64,000 nucleotides of DNA from Papio anubis. Taxonomy: Eukaryota > Chordata > Mammalia > Primates > Cercopithecidae. Numbering within the stretch: position 1 is the stretch's first letter; the number at the start of each line of letters is the position of its first letter. The DNA is taken from contig NC_044981.1 in the NCBI RefSeq assembly GCF_008728515.1, positions 127,508,884-127,572,883 of the forward strand, given 5' to 3'. The notes below the pieces were generated by a model that was not told where the DNA came from, made no database searches, and worked only from the letters and a program-made list of their open reading frames with translations. Shown here one piece after another: positions 34,290 through 46,110 of the stretch. A program made the translations under genes and the position numbers.

Positions 34290-34589
34290 GGCTGGGTGCG
34301 GTGGCTCATGCCTGTAATCCCAGCACTTTGGGAGGGCGAGGTGGGCAGATCACCTGAGGTCAGGAGTTCAAGACCAGCCTGGCCAGCATGGTGAAACCCC
34401 ATCTCTACTAAAAATAAAAACTTAGCTGGGTGTGTTGGCATGTGCCTGTAGTCCCAGCTACTCGGGAGGTTGAGGCAGGAGAATCACTTGAACCCGAGAG
34501 GCAGAGGTTGCAGTGAGCCAAGATCACACCACTACACTCCAGACTGGGCGACAGAGTGAGACTCTGTCTCAAGAAAAAAAAAAAAAAAT
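34290..34589 (+). mobile_element. Alu (AluS-like)
   Basis: Full plus-strand Alu. Confidence 0.93.
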
Positions 34590-35654
34590 TCAAAAATTAA
34601 GCCCAGATCAGAAACAATCCTGTCACCCTATTGGTTATGAAGATAATATGAGGCTGTAACCATTTTGAGAGACAGAGGGTGCTCTTAGTGGGCATGTAGA
34701 CCTGTGTGGGTAGAGGCAACAGCAACTGAGCCATGGAAATGAAGACTAAAAGGGAAATTGTGCCATCAGAATCACCGCAGCATCCCAGCTAACCAACCTA
34801 CTAGCTCAAGGCCTGAGTATTGTTGCTGCCGAAACCCTTTTTGTTTCTCCCACACTTCTCTTTGTGTCCTTACAGAAAGGCCCCGTTAGCTGAGACCACC
34901 TGAGTCTGAATGTGTCTCGGGTCTTTGCAATCTTAAGTAGCTCAAATAACTGGAAGTGGAGACCTCTAATTCTAAGGTGGGCTAGTACTCTGGACACGGT
35001 GTGTGTGTGAGGGGGGCAAAGGAAAGAGCTATATAATCTTCACTCACACCTCCACAGCCTTCCTCCTGGGAATTATGAGGACTGTAGATATATTAGAGGC
35101 AATCTAATTTCATAGTTGATTAAATAGGCCTATGTTTATAGCCAGTGGCAATAAGAACAAAGTAGGAACCTAAATCTGACTCCTGATGAAGCTCACTTTT
35201 TACTCTTCTTTTTATCTATCAAGCAGTGCACAAGCTATCTCTCTCTCTCTCTCTCTCTCTCTTCCTGCCCCCACACAACTCATCAATCTTTCCAAGTGAG
35301 CATTCTCTCCCTGTTTTCCAGCTGACCTAGTGATGACAGACCTTGGCAAAATGCTATTTAAAAGAGGGATTTTCAGAAGGCTAGGAAGCCCTGGGCTCAG
35401 TGATTTCTATGGGTCACTACAGTATTCCATGCTTCCCTTTTGTAGGATTCATACCCACTCTTGAGGTCATGTATTTCTCTCTTGTGTGTATGCTCCATGA
35501 GGACAGATACTGTTTGTCTTGTTCACTGCTATATCCCAGCATCTAACACAGACGAAGTACCAGCATAGAATCTGCCAGAATTTCATTATCTGTTCAACAA
35601 ACACATACAAAGGACTTACTATAAGCTAGACACTGGGCCCATGGAAGATGGTAA
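34590..35654. other. No gene; CT run and L2 end
   Basis: A (CT)n lies at about 35240-35262. GTATGCTCCATGAGGACAGA and AACACAGACGAAGTACCAGC (35485-35575) are an L2 3' end in plus orientation. Confidence 0.55.
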
Positions 35655-35852
35655 TGGTACAGTGGTTCTCAAACTGTGGGTCTTGGACCAATGGTATCAA
35701 CGTCACCTGGGAATCTGTTAGAATTACAAATGCTCAGGCCTCATCCCAGACCAACAGAATCAGAAACTGAGGCATTGGCACCAAAAATCTGTGTTTTCAC
35801 AAGCCCACCAGCTGATTGGATGCATGCTGACGTTTGAGAACCACTATGCAGG
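35655..35852 (+). mobile_element. MER5A-like hAT-Charlie element
   Basis: Terminal repeats AGTGGTTCTCAAACTG and TTTGAGAACCACT enclose about 200 bp with TCACCTGGGAATCTGTTAGA and AATCAGAAACTGAGG. Complete but eroded. Confidence 0.8.
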
Positions 35853-35949
35853 ATTGCCCCAATTGTTTATTACAATTGTCCACATTCTCTCCTCCAGTTG
35901 GAAGGAGTCTAGAGCACCCAGCACATGGGTATTGCCAAAAGCTCTTAGT

Positions 35950-36118
35950 TCCATAGTTCTTAAGCCCTGTTGCACTTCAGAATCACCTGGGATGCTTTCC
36001 AAAATTACCAGGGGCTGGGTTTCTCCCCTTGAGATTCTGCTTCAATTGGTCCTGGGTGTGGCCTGGGCATTAATTTTTTTTTAATTTCTTCAGGTGATTC
36101 TAATACACAGCTAAGATT
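35950..36118 (+). mobile_element. Second MER5-like hAT element
   Basis: TTCAGAATCACCTGGGATGC, then GGTCCTGGGTGTGGCCTGGG and CAGGTGATTCTAATACACAG give the MER5-type layout. The ends are more decayed than in the first copy. Confidence 0.7.
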
Positions 36119-37735
36119 AAGAATAACAGGTAGCTGGAAGACTACAAAGGGAATGGGAAATTGAAACTGAACACATTGAAGGAAGCCAAAGTATTAGGTT
36201 GAGGCACATGGAGTTGACCACATATTGTAGGTCAAATCAGTCAAATATTGGCAATTTAACCTACTAGATGTTCTCAACTCCCAAAGAGAAGCAGTCATGG
36301 TGTGTAGCCAACAAAAGAACCTAGGTAACAATCTGATATCAGAAATGGTAAAAGATGAAAAAGAATATGTTAAAGACATATGGTTATTAAAAAAGCAAAT
36401 TTGAAACAAGCCTGTTTCTTAGTACATCTGGGAGTATCCAAGAAAATATTACTCTGCCAGTAACTTTATATATATGTTATATATTGTTTATGTGTAAACA
36501 TATATGCTGTATATGTAATACATATTTAATTGTTTTGAATTCTGTCTTGCTTGCAGAGGAGGTGCTCAATAAATATTTGTTGAATAAATAAATGAGTTCT
36601 AGGCTCTTGACAAATAATCTCTTACCTGTTGTTTTCTTTAACTTGTATATTTATGCCTCTTATTTGCTGATTCATTGTCATTTAGTGAAATTTCCTGATG
36701 GAGTGGCATTCATTCCTATTTTCAGTCACGGTATTTAACCAGAATACATGTTCCTAATGTCTTTCATTTTGGAATATTTGAAATGGGGAAGGAAATAAAT
36801 CTGGGATGTTCAAAGTAAGGCCAAACTGGCGAGTACCCTAACCAACGACCACTTTCCAGAGGGCTTCAGGTCATACACTGGGCACTGAGCGCCTTGACTC
36901 GGAAACTGACCGAGGAAGGGAAGGGAGTTGTCTGTCCATCGTTAGCTATTTAGGACCATTAAAGAATAGGTGGATGGATATGTATTCTTTAGAAAAGTGA
37001 CCAAATGAAAACAAATCCTGAGTGTCTCTATCATCTGCCCCCAAACACAGGTGAAGGGTGATTTGTTAACTTAAAAGTTCATTTCAGAGGATGTTTTCTA
37101 GCAGGAAAACCTCACAATTATATCCTTGGTATTCCAATGTCTCTGGGCTACTAAAGCTTTCTTTCAATTTTGTCTTTGATCTGAGGTTCTCCCTGGGCTT
37201 TGTAACTATATACAGGATTAAATACTTACCCCATTTAAATAGAAATCCCAAAGCACAGAGGAGTAAAGTGACTTGAAGTAAGGGTTTTTGGCAAGTTGAT
37301 TAGAGACTGGTTTAGAACCAAGGATTTCTGAATGAAAAGTGTTGTTTTGTTTGTGTGTGTGTTTTTTTGGTCTTGTTTTGTTTATGTGCTTAACTTCTTG
37401 AGATATAAATTCCCTTATGACAGATCATATGCAACTGAACCATATTTCTAAAGAGGTTTAAATATATACAAAATTATGTTTCCCCATATATTATAAAAAT
37501 CAAACAAAAGATGGATCAGAGGCCAAGGTTAGCCTTTATTAATACCAACATCTGGAACATAATAATTCTCTGGATTTAAGAAAATCTACTTATAGTTAGG
37601 GTCTTAATATTTTTCTAATACTCTATAGACAAATGGGCATTTTAATTAAAAATGATGGGCCCCACAGGAATTGAAAGCTCTTGGGGAGTGTTTAGATAGA
37701 AAACACAGGGTTGGGGGGAGTAAGGCAGGCTGTTG
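36119..37735. other. No gene; L2 end
   Basis: GGAGGTGCTCAATAAATATT and GTTGAATAAATAAATGAG (36555-36597) are an L2 3' end. An AT-rich TATATG cluster lies at 36470-36530. Nothing else recognised. Confidence 0.5.
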
Positions 37736-37895
37736 TAGTGTGGTCCTCTCAGACCACTTGCATTAGAATCAGCTGCAAGCTTGTTAAACACTCCTAGGTC
37801 TACACCTGACTCATAAATCAGACTCCCCGAGGGTGAGGTCAAGAATCTCCATTTTAAACAAATTTCCAATGTGTTTCTGAGAATCATTGACTCTA
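37736..37895 (+). mobile_element. Third MER5-like hAT fragment
   Basis: TGCATTAGAATCAGCTGCAA, AATCAGACTCCCCGAGGG and TTTCTGAGAATCATTG fit a diverged MER5 copy. Confidence 0.6.
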
Positions 37896-39394
37896 CAAAT
37901 GCATTCTAGATTAAAAAGTAAAAGAAAATATAAAATTAAGCTAAGAACACCTTCAAGAACAAATATTGGCAGAATTTCTTAATGACTAAAATATCAAAAT
38001 ATAATCAAGGATTATTCCATACGAAAAATTCAGTAGAAGATTTGGCTTTTGAAAATGATGAGGAAAGTTTTAGATAAATTATTGGTTGATAATATCTGCT
38101 CTTAAAAGAGAAAAGTGTGTTAAGTAATCAGTTCTTCCTGAACTAATTAGTTCTATAATTATGGACTATAAAAGGTGAAAACAGCCCTTATGAACTTTGG
38201 ATCAAAAGATATGTTTTCAATAAGATTTTTCTGGGATTAAAGCACATTCTTTGGAAATTAAGAAGCAGTAGGAAATGCACTATGTACAATCCAATTAACT
38301 GAGTATAAGATTCAGGCTCTGCCAGCATTTGGCCCTGCTAACCTAAGGTTTAATTTTATACTGTGTATGAAAAAGGGATTTGAACAAAATCATTTATATG
38401 AATCAGATATACATGAGTAATTTTATATCCCTGCCGAAACCATTCAATAACTCCCCATATCTCTATGGACAAAGTTCAAGCTCTATTTACAGCGCTTTTC
38501 TCTCTGGTCTCATATCTTTTTTTTTTTCCTCCAGGTTTCTCTTTCAGTTTCTCAAAACTCACCTCTCAGCCACTACCTTTCTTTTTTTCTCGCTCCCTCT
38601 TTCTTCTTCCCTAGCATATTGTGAGCACTTCATAAATATTGTGTCATTACTAATGATATCATTACAGGTAATAGAGAAAGCAGATACACTTAAGATACAA
38701 TTTTGCAGGTAGAATATTCAGGTCTTTCTGACCACTTGAGTGTAAGGAGGGTATTAAGGTAAAGAGAGAAACCAAGGATGACAAATATTTGGCTTGAGGA
38801 ATGAAGAAATTAAGATATAAGGGCCAATTACTGCTAATGAGAAAAAAGCATTTAAGCAATTATGAGTTTTGTTTTGCTCATACTTAATCTAAGATGCTTA
38901 TTTGGGGAAGATGTTAACAAGGAATAGGCTGCAGGAGTCTTGAATTTCAGAGTGGGCTCAAGGGTGAAGAGATGGTATTTAAAACCACAGCACTGATAAA
39001 ATCCTTTAGGAAGAATGATGGAGAGAGAAGGAAGAAAGGACCACTTGAGGCCCAAAGTGAGGAGGAGCAGCAAACAGAGGGAACCAGTGAGAAGCAGGAA
39101 AACCAGGGGAGTCATGCCTGAAGCCAAGAGAGAAAAATGGTTCGAGAAAGAGGGGGTGTCAACTCTGTTGACTGCTGCCAATAAGTGAAGTAAAATGAGG
39201 CTGAAGAAGTGACTACAGGATTTGGCAAAATGCAGCTCACTGGTGACACTGAAGAGGCAGGCAAGGCAGAGTGGGGGCAATGGAAGTTCATGTGGAGTGG
39301 GCAGCAGGGAGGCAACCTGGGGACGTGGGGACCTGCCATACAGAAAAGCAGTTTTGCTGAGGAGCAGATCAATGGGGGTGATATGATGGGGCAT
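37896..39394. other. No gene; old L2-like and unassigned repeats
   Basis: About 38420-38520 (CATTCAATAACTCCCCATAT, CAAAGTTCAAGCTC) looks like L2. A 180-codon open frame (38852-39394, minus) lies across an old repeat-like stretch (AGATGGTATTTAAAACCACA, GGGTGTCAACTCTG) and is not called as a gene. Confidence 0.45.
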
Positions 39395-39410
39395 ATAAGG
39401 GGATATTGTC

Positions 39411-39660
39411 CACTTGAGTCCAGGAGTTTGAGACCAGCCTAGGCAACATGGTGAAACCTTATCTCTACAGAAAATACAAAAATTACTGGGGCTTGGGGGC
39501 GCATGCCATTGTCCCAGCTACTTGGGAAGCTGAGGTAGGAGAATCATATGAGCCCAGGAGGCTGAGGCTGCAGTGAGCCCTGATTGTGCCGATACTGATG
39601 AGCCTGGCATGACAGAGCATGACCCTGTCTCAAAAAAAAAAAAAAAAAAAAAAAAAAACC
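39411..39660 (+). mobile_element. 5'-truncated Alu
   Basis: Starts inside the left monomer (CACTTGAGTCCAGGAG). Flanks ATAAGGGGATATTGTC (39395) and ATAAGGGAATATTGTC (39673) are a diverged target duplication. Confidence 0.88.
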
Positions 39661-39688
39661 AAAACTATACTGATAAGGGAATATTGTC

Positions 39689-40511
39689 TTTCCTGCTGGG
39701 AGCTGTAGACCATGTTAATGTGATGGCATCATTGGGAGAGAGGAAGACAATGAAGATTTCGAGGAGAGAGAACGAGTATTCACAAGATGAAGCCCCTGAG
39801 GATACAGAGGAATGGCTTGCAGAGGCCAAATGGATGGGCCGTTTCATGATTGCGGCTGGACATGTTCACCCATGCTAACAAGAGACAGAGTAGGCATGCA
39901 GGTGTGGCTGTTGACGGCTTCTCTTTTCTCATTTGTGTATCAGTCAAAGGTGTCTGCTGGGACTGGGTAGAAATGGGATGGAGAGTTTGAGAGAAAGGGG
40001 TGTGAAACTGTTGTTTGGAGCATGGGAAAAAAAATATACTAACTAGATATACTCAGGTAGTAGAATTGCCTGAATGTTCACATACAATATATCATCATGA
40101 ATTTAAAGATAAGTTGTTATATTTGGGTGTTTTTATTCAGCAAGTTTAAGATGTCGCATCTTACTCTACTGTCCCTTCCAACTCTTGCCTGACTTTATCT
40201 GTCAGTCCTGCCTAGGTTGTCAGTTCTGTAGGAAACCTGTCTTGTTCCTCCACGTCTAGATCTGGTGCTCTCCTGTGGTCTCTGTTATCCCTATTCCGAT
40301 TATATTGTAGTAACCTTTACTCATCTGTATCTCCCATCTGAACATAAGCTCACAGAGGGCAGGGACTTTGATCTATGTTGTTCTGAGCTCTAACCCCAAC
40401 TTGTGACACAGCACCTGGCACAAAATAGAGCCTCGACATGTACTAGTTGAATTAAAGAAATATAGCCTAAAGACAAATATCAAACAACCTCTTTAATTTC
40501 CACATGAGCAT
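39689..40511 (+). other. No gene; L2 3' end
   Basis: CATAAGCTCACAGAGGGCAG and CAGCACCTGGCACAAAATAG (40340-40460) are an L2 3' end. The rest is unassigned. Confidence 0.5.
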
Positions 40512-40523
40512 CAAGATTATTTT

Positions 40524-40879
40524 CTTTTCATTTCTCCTCCTCCTCCTCCTCCTCTTCCTCCTCCTTCTCCTTCTTCTTCTTTTTCTTCTTCTTCAGATGG
40601 AGCATTCCTCTGTTGCCCACGCTGGAGTGCAGTGGCGTAATCTTGGCTCACTGCAACCTCCACCTCACAGGTTCAAGCGATTCTCATGCCTCAGCCTCCC
40701 GAGTAGCTGGGAGTTACAGGCATGCACCATCACGCCCCACTAATTTTTGTATTTTTAGTGGAGATGGGATTTTGCCATGTTGGCCAGCCAGGCTGGTCTC
40801 GAACGCCTGACCTCAGGTGATCCACCTGCCTTGGCTTCCCAAAGTGCTGGGATTACAGGCATGAGCCACTGCACCCGGC
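40524..40879 (-). mobile_element. Alu with a CCT/CTT-rich tail
   Basis: CAAGATTATTTT at 40512-40523 and 40880-40891 bounds both the CT-rich tract (40535-40595) and the Alu, so the tract grew from the original tail. Confidence 0.92.
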
Positions 40880-41047
40880 CAAGATTATTTTCACTGAATA
40901 TTAATTTTTTTAAAAAATTATTAACTGTGTATTACTAGAACACTAACAAGTTCCATAAGATTTACAATTTAGCTTCCTTTTGCTATAGGGAGCAAAGTTA
41001 CTATGTATAATTGTATATAAGTAAACTTTCCTTTTGAAATTTATTTG

Positions 41048-41140
41048 TTCTCAGAGATGGGGTCTCTCTATGTTATCCAGGCTGGTCTCAAACTCCTGGG
41101 CTGAAGGGATCCTTCCACTTCAGCCTCCCAAGTCGCTAAA
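41048..41140 (-). mobile_element. Partial Alu monomer
   Basis: GAGATGGGGTCTCTCTATGT to CAGCCTCCCAAGTCGC only. Confidence 0.75.
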
Positions 41141-41786
41141 CTTTATTTTTACAAAGAGGTTTGTATTTTAGCTGACTTCCTTTCCTTAACTCTACCCTCT
41201 AAAAATGGTGACTAAGGAAGAATTGATTTTTATAATAGTAATGGTTAAAAGGAGAAAAATAAGCCCCAAAGTTGTAAGTATTTTAAGTGGAGTGTAATAG
41301 ATCTGCACATCACATTTTTTTTTGGATTAGAAAGCAGCAAGCTTAAGGAAAAATATGCCCCCACTTCCCACATACATATTTGTACAAGAAGGAGAAACAT
41401 ATTAACTTCTGATTAGGAATATTTTGAGAAGATATAATTGAGTTTTAAAGTAAGTTTTTAACATAGAACAGTTTTAACACACAATTGGGGACATGGGTCT
41501 CGGAGGTATTCACTTCCCCACCGCTGGGTAACAGACATTTTTCTCTAATTGATCATAAGTCATCATGGTGACTTATCTAATCAACAGGCACTGCAACATT
41601 TTACAGAGATGCGAGAACGTATTTACTTGCAGAATCTTCACAATAGCTAACAACCTTGACTTGAGATGTAATTTTATCTCCAGTGTAATTAAAATTTAAG
41701 TAAAATGAAGCTTTGAGAGATTAAGTAAAACATACAAAGTCACACGGCTGGTAAAGGGTAGGGTCTGAATTCAAATCAAGACTGGT
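41141..41786. other. No gene; MIR-like patch
   Basis: AAAGTCACACGGCTGGTAAA (41735-41760) is a MIR-type phrase in reverse. Otherwise nothing recognised. Confidence 0.45.
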
Positions 41787-41925
41787 GGCCGGGTGTGGTG
41801 GCTCACACCTGTAATCCCAGCACTTTGGGAGGCTGAGGTGGGAGGATTGGTTGAACCCAAGAATTTGAGAGCAGCCTGGGCAAGACGGCAAGATGCCATC
41901 TCTATTTAAAAAGAAAAAGAAAATA
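41787..41925 (+). mobile_element. Alu left-monomer copy (FLAM)
   Basis: Left monomer with its own A-rich tail and no right monomer. Confidence 0.88.
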
Positions 41926-43620
41926 TTAGTCCTGCTTCAAAACTGATTTTCTTTCAATAAAGCAAGGCAGTGAGCCCCTTATTGGAAGCCCTGATGATAT
42001 CTAATGTCTCTTTCAGTTCTAATATTGTATAATTTCTAAAGAAAGAAGGAAATTTATCCCGGGGCATCTCTCTTATCTTGAATTTTCAGTCCCATCTAGA
42101 GGCCGGGGACACATCAGTCTTCTCAGTGTCTCTCCTGTTCCCTGGATGGACATAGGCAGAAGCAACTTCACACATAGCAACTCACAAGTGCAGCCTTTCA
42201 TTTAAGTACTATATAATACTGTTTTCACTTACACTACCTGAATTCCTGCTGTAAAGAGTAGGATGATTTTCAAAATTGATCAGAACAATCAACGTTTTGG
42301 AGATGCTTGTGAGCTGGGTGTTCTGTGAGTGTGAGTAGTTGACCATAACAGCTACATTTACACTCCTTTTCGTGAAGTTAGGTTTTTAGTCTCTAGTTAT
42401 TGGGTTGCAAGCGTGTTCGAAATATAAATATCTATTTCAGTTCTGTAAGATGTTGAGTTACTCTTGTCATTACTAATTAAGTGATCTCTCAATCTAACTG
42501 TGTAACTGGCAGCACACATTATCAGCAAGATGGGCATTCCACACACTACACAGCAAGCATCACTGGACTATGGAAAGTGTACATAATAACAAACATTTGT
42601 GTAGTGCATTACTTAATAAAAGTTTCATTGTGGGAAAGAACTCATTGCCCAGATAAGGAAAAAAGGCTCAGAGATGTGAGTGACTCGTCTAAGTTCAAAC
42701 TGCTAGTAAGTGGCAGAGTCAGCACTTGGAAAAATACTCAGAGAGGGCACGAATATAAAGAGCTTCCTAACACTGGGAAGACGTGTCATGTCATCTATCA
42801 GCAGGACAGTAAAAGTCCACCAAATCGACTTAAAAACTAGTAATTAGGCGTAACAAATCCTTGGCTCTACGAACACCAAGTGTATCATGCCTATGAGAAT
42901 TCAGAGTTGGAACAGAGTGAGTAAAGGAAATTTAAATGAATTTATGTTAAAAGGGTATTACAGTATAGGGAAGAGAACACTAAGCTGAAGATGGAGCCAG
43001 CAGAGATCCATCTGTGAAATGCGGTTATTTTGAATGAACGACTCCGCACACCCATGAAGGCTCACAGGCTGGCTCCCATCCGGGAGCTCCCTTGTCCTCC
43101 AGCTTCTGGTTGGTTCTGCCAATGAGGACCCCTGGGCAGAGATAGGAGAAATGGGGAAACAAAGTTAGGGTTTACCCTTGGCTCCCTCCCTGTGAGGTCT
43201 CCTTCGATGGCAGTGCTCTCGTCAAAGGCTAGTGCTCCTCTCAAGGGCTCCTGCTTTCCTGACTGTCCCCCTCCAGGCGGCCTTCCAGGCGCCTTCAGGC
43301 CTGCATCCTGTGGCTGTCCTAGCCCCTGCCCACATCTGTGGTATCAGTACATTTGTGAATGAATCCCCCTTACAGCATCCCCACTCACATGCCGCTGGAC
43401 CCTGACTGATGCATTCTGGAAGACATTCCTCCCCATCGTCCATGTGATTGTGAACTATTTAACTTGGTTTGCTTGTTCTTTCTTCTCCATTGTAACGATT
43501 CCTGACTTCTTCACACAAAATGCATACGGTGTGCAATTACTAGAGGAAAGTGCTTTGAGACTGCTCTATTTCCTTTAAAGTGTAACTGTTGTCCATAGTG
43601 ACAAGTAAGAGAGAAAACAA
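41926..43620. other. No gene; MIR-like patch and GC-richer block next to MYBL1
   Basis: AGGCTCAGAGATGTGAGTGA and GCTAGTAAGTGGCAGAGTCA (42665-42720) are a reversed MIR. About 43060-43440 is more GC-rich and may be an old repeat; no coding feature could be supported. This lies just past the MYBL1 poly(A) site. Confidence 0.45.
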
Positions 43621-43644
43621 AAGTAGGTAAAATAAGGGCACATC

Positions 43645-43650
43645 TTTATT
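43645..43650 (-). terminator. MYBL1: Probable MYBL1 poly(A) signal AATAAA
   Basis: TTTATT on the plus strand reads AATAAA on the minus strand. About 10-40 nt downstream (43600-43635) the minus strand is rich in T and GT (TTTTGTTTTCTCTCTTACTT), a typical downstream element. The cleavage site is inferred at about 43620-43635. Transcript 3' ends have not been seen. Confidence 0.65.
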
Positions 43651-44612
43651 TTGCTACAAGGCAGTAAGTACACCGTCATATCTCAAAAGTTCAGTGCTGG
43701 CCATCTTGCATCAAATGTTCTTAAGGCAGTGACTGGCTATCAACCACAGTTTTCTGTCTCCCCAGTTGCAAACACAGGATCCATGCAACAGTTCTGAGAC
43801 CATACACTTAGAAACCACAGGGGATGCAGATCAAATGCAGAACTCCCAAATTATAAAACAGTTGGGCTACACTCAAAACAAAACATAGAACATCAACAAC
43901 ACAGATCTCCCAAAAAGAAGTGCAATGCATGCTTTTATAAACCAACAATAACAAAAAAAAACACAATAAAAAATGCAGAGTCTCCCAAACAAGTTTTCAA
44001 ATGTATTACAAAAGGAAAAAAAATGTATATATATATAAAATTAAAAAGTCTGAAATACTAGTGCATAGTCAATTACCTAACACCAAGTTTCTTTTCTTTC
44101 CGTCCAAGCTCTACTGCCCCTCTGATACTAGCAGCATGTCTACAGGCTAAGACCATAGCAGCAAAAAACGTTTTTCATTTGGCATTTACAAAATTAAATT
44201 ACTGAATAAAAATATAATTTTTTATAAAACTATTTCTTACAGTAATAATTTTTAAAGCAAGCTAACAGAAAACTCATAAAATGGTTTGGTACAATAAATG
44301 TACCTTCAATGTCATTAACCATAAATGAGCATTTACAATCTGGATTAATTGTCTCATGGTATTAAGTCTATACTTATAGTAATGCTTTTACTGATTTTTA
44401 AAAATATATGCATATGTTTAGTGATCGAGAAAAGTGAAATACTGGAGTACCTTCTATATGTAAAATTTCAAAAAACCCATCACAGGAAAAAATACTGATC
44501 TGTTGGATCCTTTAAAATACAGATAAATCATTTTATGTTTTTAAAAAAATCTGCATTAAGATATTAACAACTGGCTACAATTCATTACCTAATAATTTAG
44601 GTAAGACTGTTA

Positions 44613-44618
44613 TTTATT
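44613..44618 (-). terminator. MYBL1: Possible proximal poly(A) signal in the MYBL1 3'UTR
   Basis: The minus strand reads AATAAA within AAAATAAATAA, about 195 nt past the stop codon. If used it would give a short 3'UTR. No strong GT-rich downstream element is obvious, so use is uncertain. Confidence 0.3.
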
Positions 44619-44812
44619 TTTAAAAATCCTTTTAGTTGGGTGAAATCCAATAAGATTTCATTCAACTAAATGCACCTGGTGCTGCTCTCAACTGTTGTAC
44701 CACAACAAAAATAGGTTCTTCTCCCATTCATGAAAAGTTTCATGTTGAGGAATGATATATCCCAAGTTAACTTGAAGTGTTCTGAAAACCATAATGCTTT
44801 TCTGGAAATGTC

Positions 44813-44929
44813 TCACATGACCAGCGTCCGGGCTGAGAATGCATTCACGTATTTACGAGCTTGACTGGAAGCTGTCATCTGCTCCTCCATCTTTCCACAG
44901 GATGCAGGTTCCCAGGTACTGCTACAAGG
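44813..44929 (-). CDS. MYBL1: MYBL1 terminal coding exon (38 codons plus stop)
   Basis: After acceptor ATCAG the reading frame runs PCSSTWEPASCGKMEEQM, then continues to the conserved tail QARKYVNAFSARTLVM and TGA at 44813-44815. This is the diagnostic A-MYB C-terminus, and the related SSQARKYV-type block also closes c-Myb. Phase 0 agrees with the preceding exon ending in CAG. The six exons sum to 720 nt, or 239 codons plus stop, which equals residues 514-752 of a 752-residue protein, so nothing is missing. The exon continues without a splice into the 3'UTR. Confidence 0.97.
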   Translation of the reverse strand, partial: PCSSTWEPASCGKMEEQMTASSQARKYVNAFSARTLVM

Positions 44930-45409
44930 CTGATGGGGAAAGAGAGGGTAACAGGAACGTCAGACAAGGAAGCTCATTTTATAGTCCCAGCAGGGCCAGC
45001 ATTGACCAACAGATGGCAAGTGGTTGACACCAGAAAGGCTTTGTCAGATAGAATCTTACCTCCCTGGCCCCCAGAAATCCGGTGTTCTTAAGGGATATGG
45101 ATGATCAGAAATTGTATGTTAAGAGGGAAAACCCATTCCAAGCAGCTTCATAAGATACAATCACATCTTCACATTTTAATGCCTTCCGACTATCAGGCAA
45201 TTTTACAAAGCTGGAGACAGGAATGAGCATTATTCTCCAGATACCTAAGGTGGGCTATGGCCACCTACTCACTAAGCAAACCGCCGAGTGCCTGAGCCAC
45301 AGCGCAAAGCAGCTCATGCATGCACTGGAATTGATCAACACCTGCTAAGTGTCGTATATATGTTTTCATCAGTTACTTTAGAAATAGTTATCAGTATAGT
45401 TTAATTTTT

Positions 45410-45690
45410 TTGTTTGTCTCAAAGAGTCATGCTCTGCCACACCAGGCTGATCAGTATCGGCATAATCACAGCTCACTGCAGCCTCAGCCTTCTGGGCTCA
45501 AGTGATCCTCCTACCTCAGCTTCCCAAGCAGCGGGCACTACAGGCACGTGCCACCAAGCCCCCGCTAATTTTTGTATTTTCTGTAGAGGCAGGGTTTCAC
45601 CATGTTGCCCAGGTTCGTCTTGAACTCCTGGACTCAAGTGATCTGCCCGTCTTGGCCTCCCAAAGTGCTGGGATTACAGACATGAAATCA
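45410..45690 (-). mobile_element. Alu in MYBL1 intron 15
   Basis: Diverged minus-strand Alu flanked by ATAGTTTAATTTTT at 45396 and 45693. Confidence 0.88.
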
Positions 45691-46110
45691 GAATAGTTTA
45701 ATTTTTAAAGATACACTAGAAGACACAAGATGGACCTAATATCTAAGGACGGCATCTCCATGCCAGGGACAGTGGCACTTCACATTTCACATGCATTATC
45801 TCATTAAAACAGCACAACCACCCTGGGAGGCTGGTTCATTCTCTCCCTAGACAGGCTAGAGAATGGAAACAGAGAACGGAGGTAACTTGCCCAAGGCCAC
45901 TCTGTAGGTAAGTGGTGGACTGGCTTTGAACTTTGCTGTCTCCAGCTCCTGCGGTGCCTCTGTGTTGCCTCAAATGCAAACATGTACTATTTATGCCCCA
46001 CTTGGTTTCCAAAAGGATGTAAGATGATTACAAAAGAAATACAAGACAACAGAGTTTTAAAATGTGTATAAAGCAGAGTCATAGGGAAACAAATTTGGAA
46101 AAAATAAACA

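Larger units (their letters stand above)
43628..44812 (-). other. MYBL1: MYBL1 3' untranslated region (about 1.2 kb)
   Basis: The stretch from the stop codon to the proposed cleavage site is AU-rich and free of Alu or other recognisable interspersed repeats, unlike the sequence on either side. That is what is expected of a constrained 3'UTR. On the minus strand it contains several AUUUA pentamers and a possible early AATAAA at 44613-44618, which would give a short 3'UTR of about 200 nt. The left end is set from the poly(A) signal at 43645-43650 and is accurate to tens of bases. A longer isoform running further left cannot be excluded. Confidence 0.75.

Noticed and set aside
38852..39394. 180-codon minus-strand open frame, the longest in the window
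   Set aside because: It overlaps text that looks like an old interspersed repeat on the opposite strand. Composition is low in complexity (Leu, Pro, Ser) and no domain or splice context is visible.
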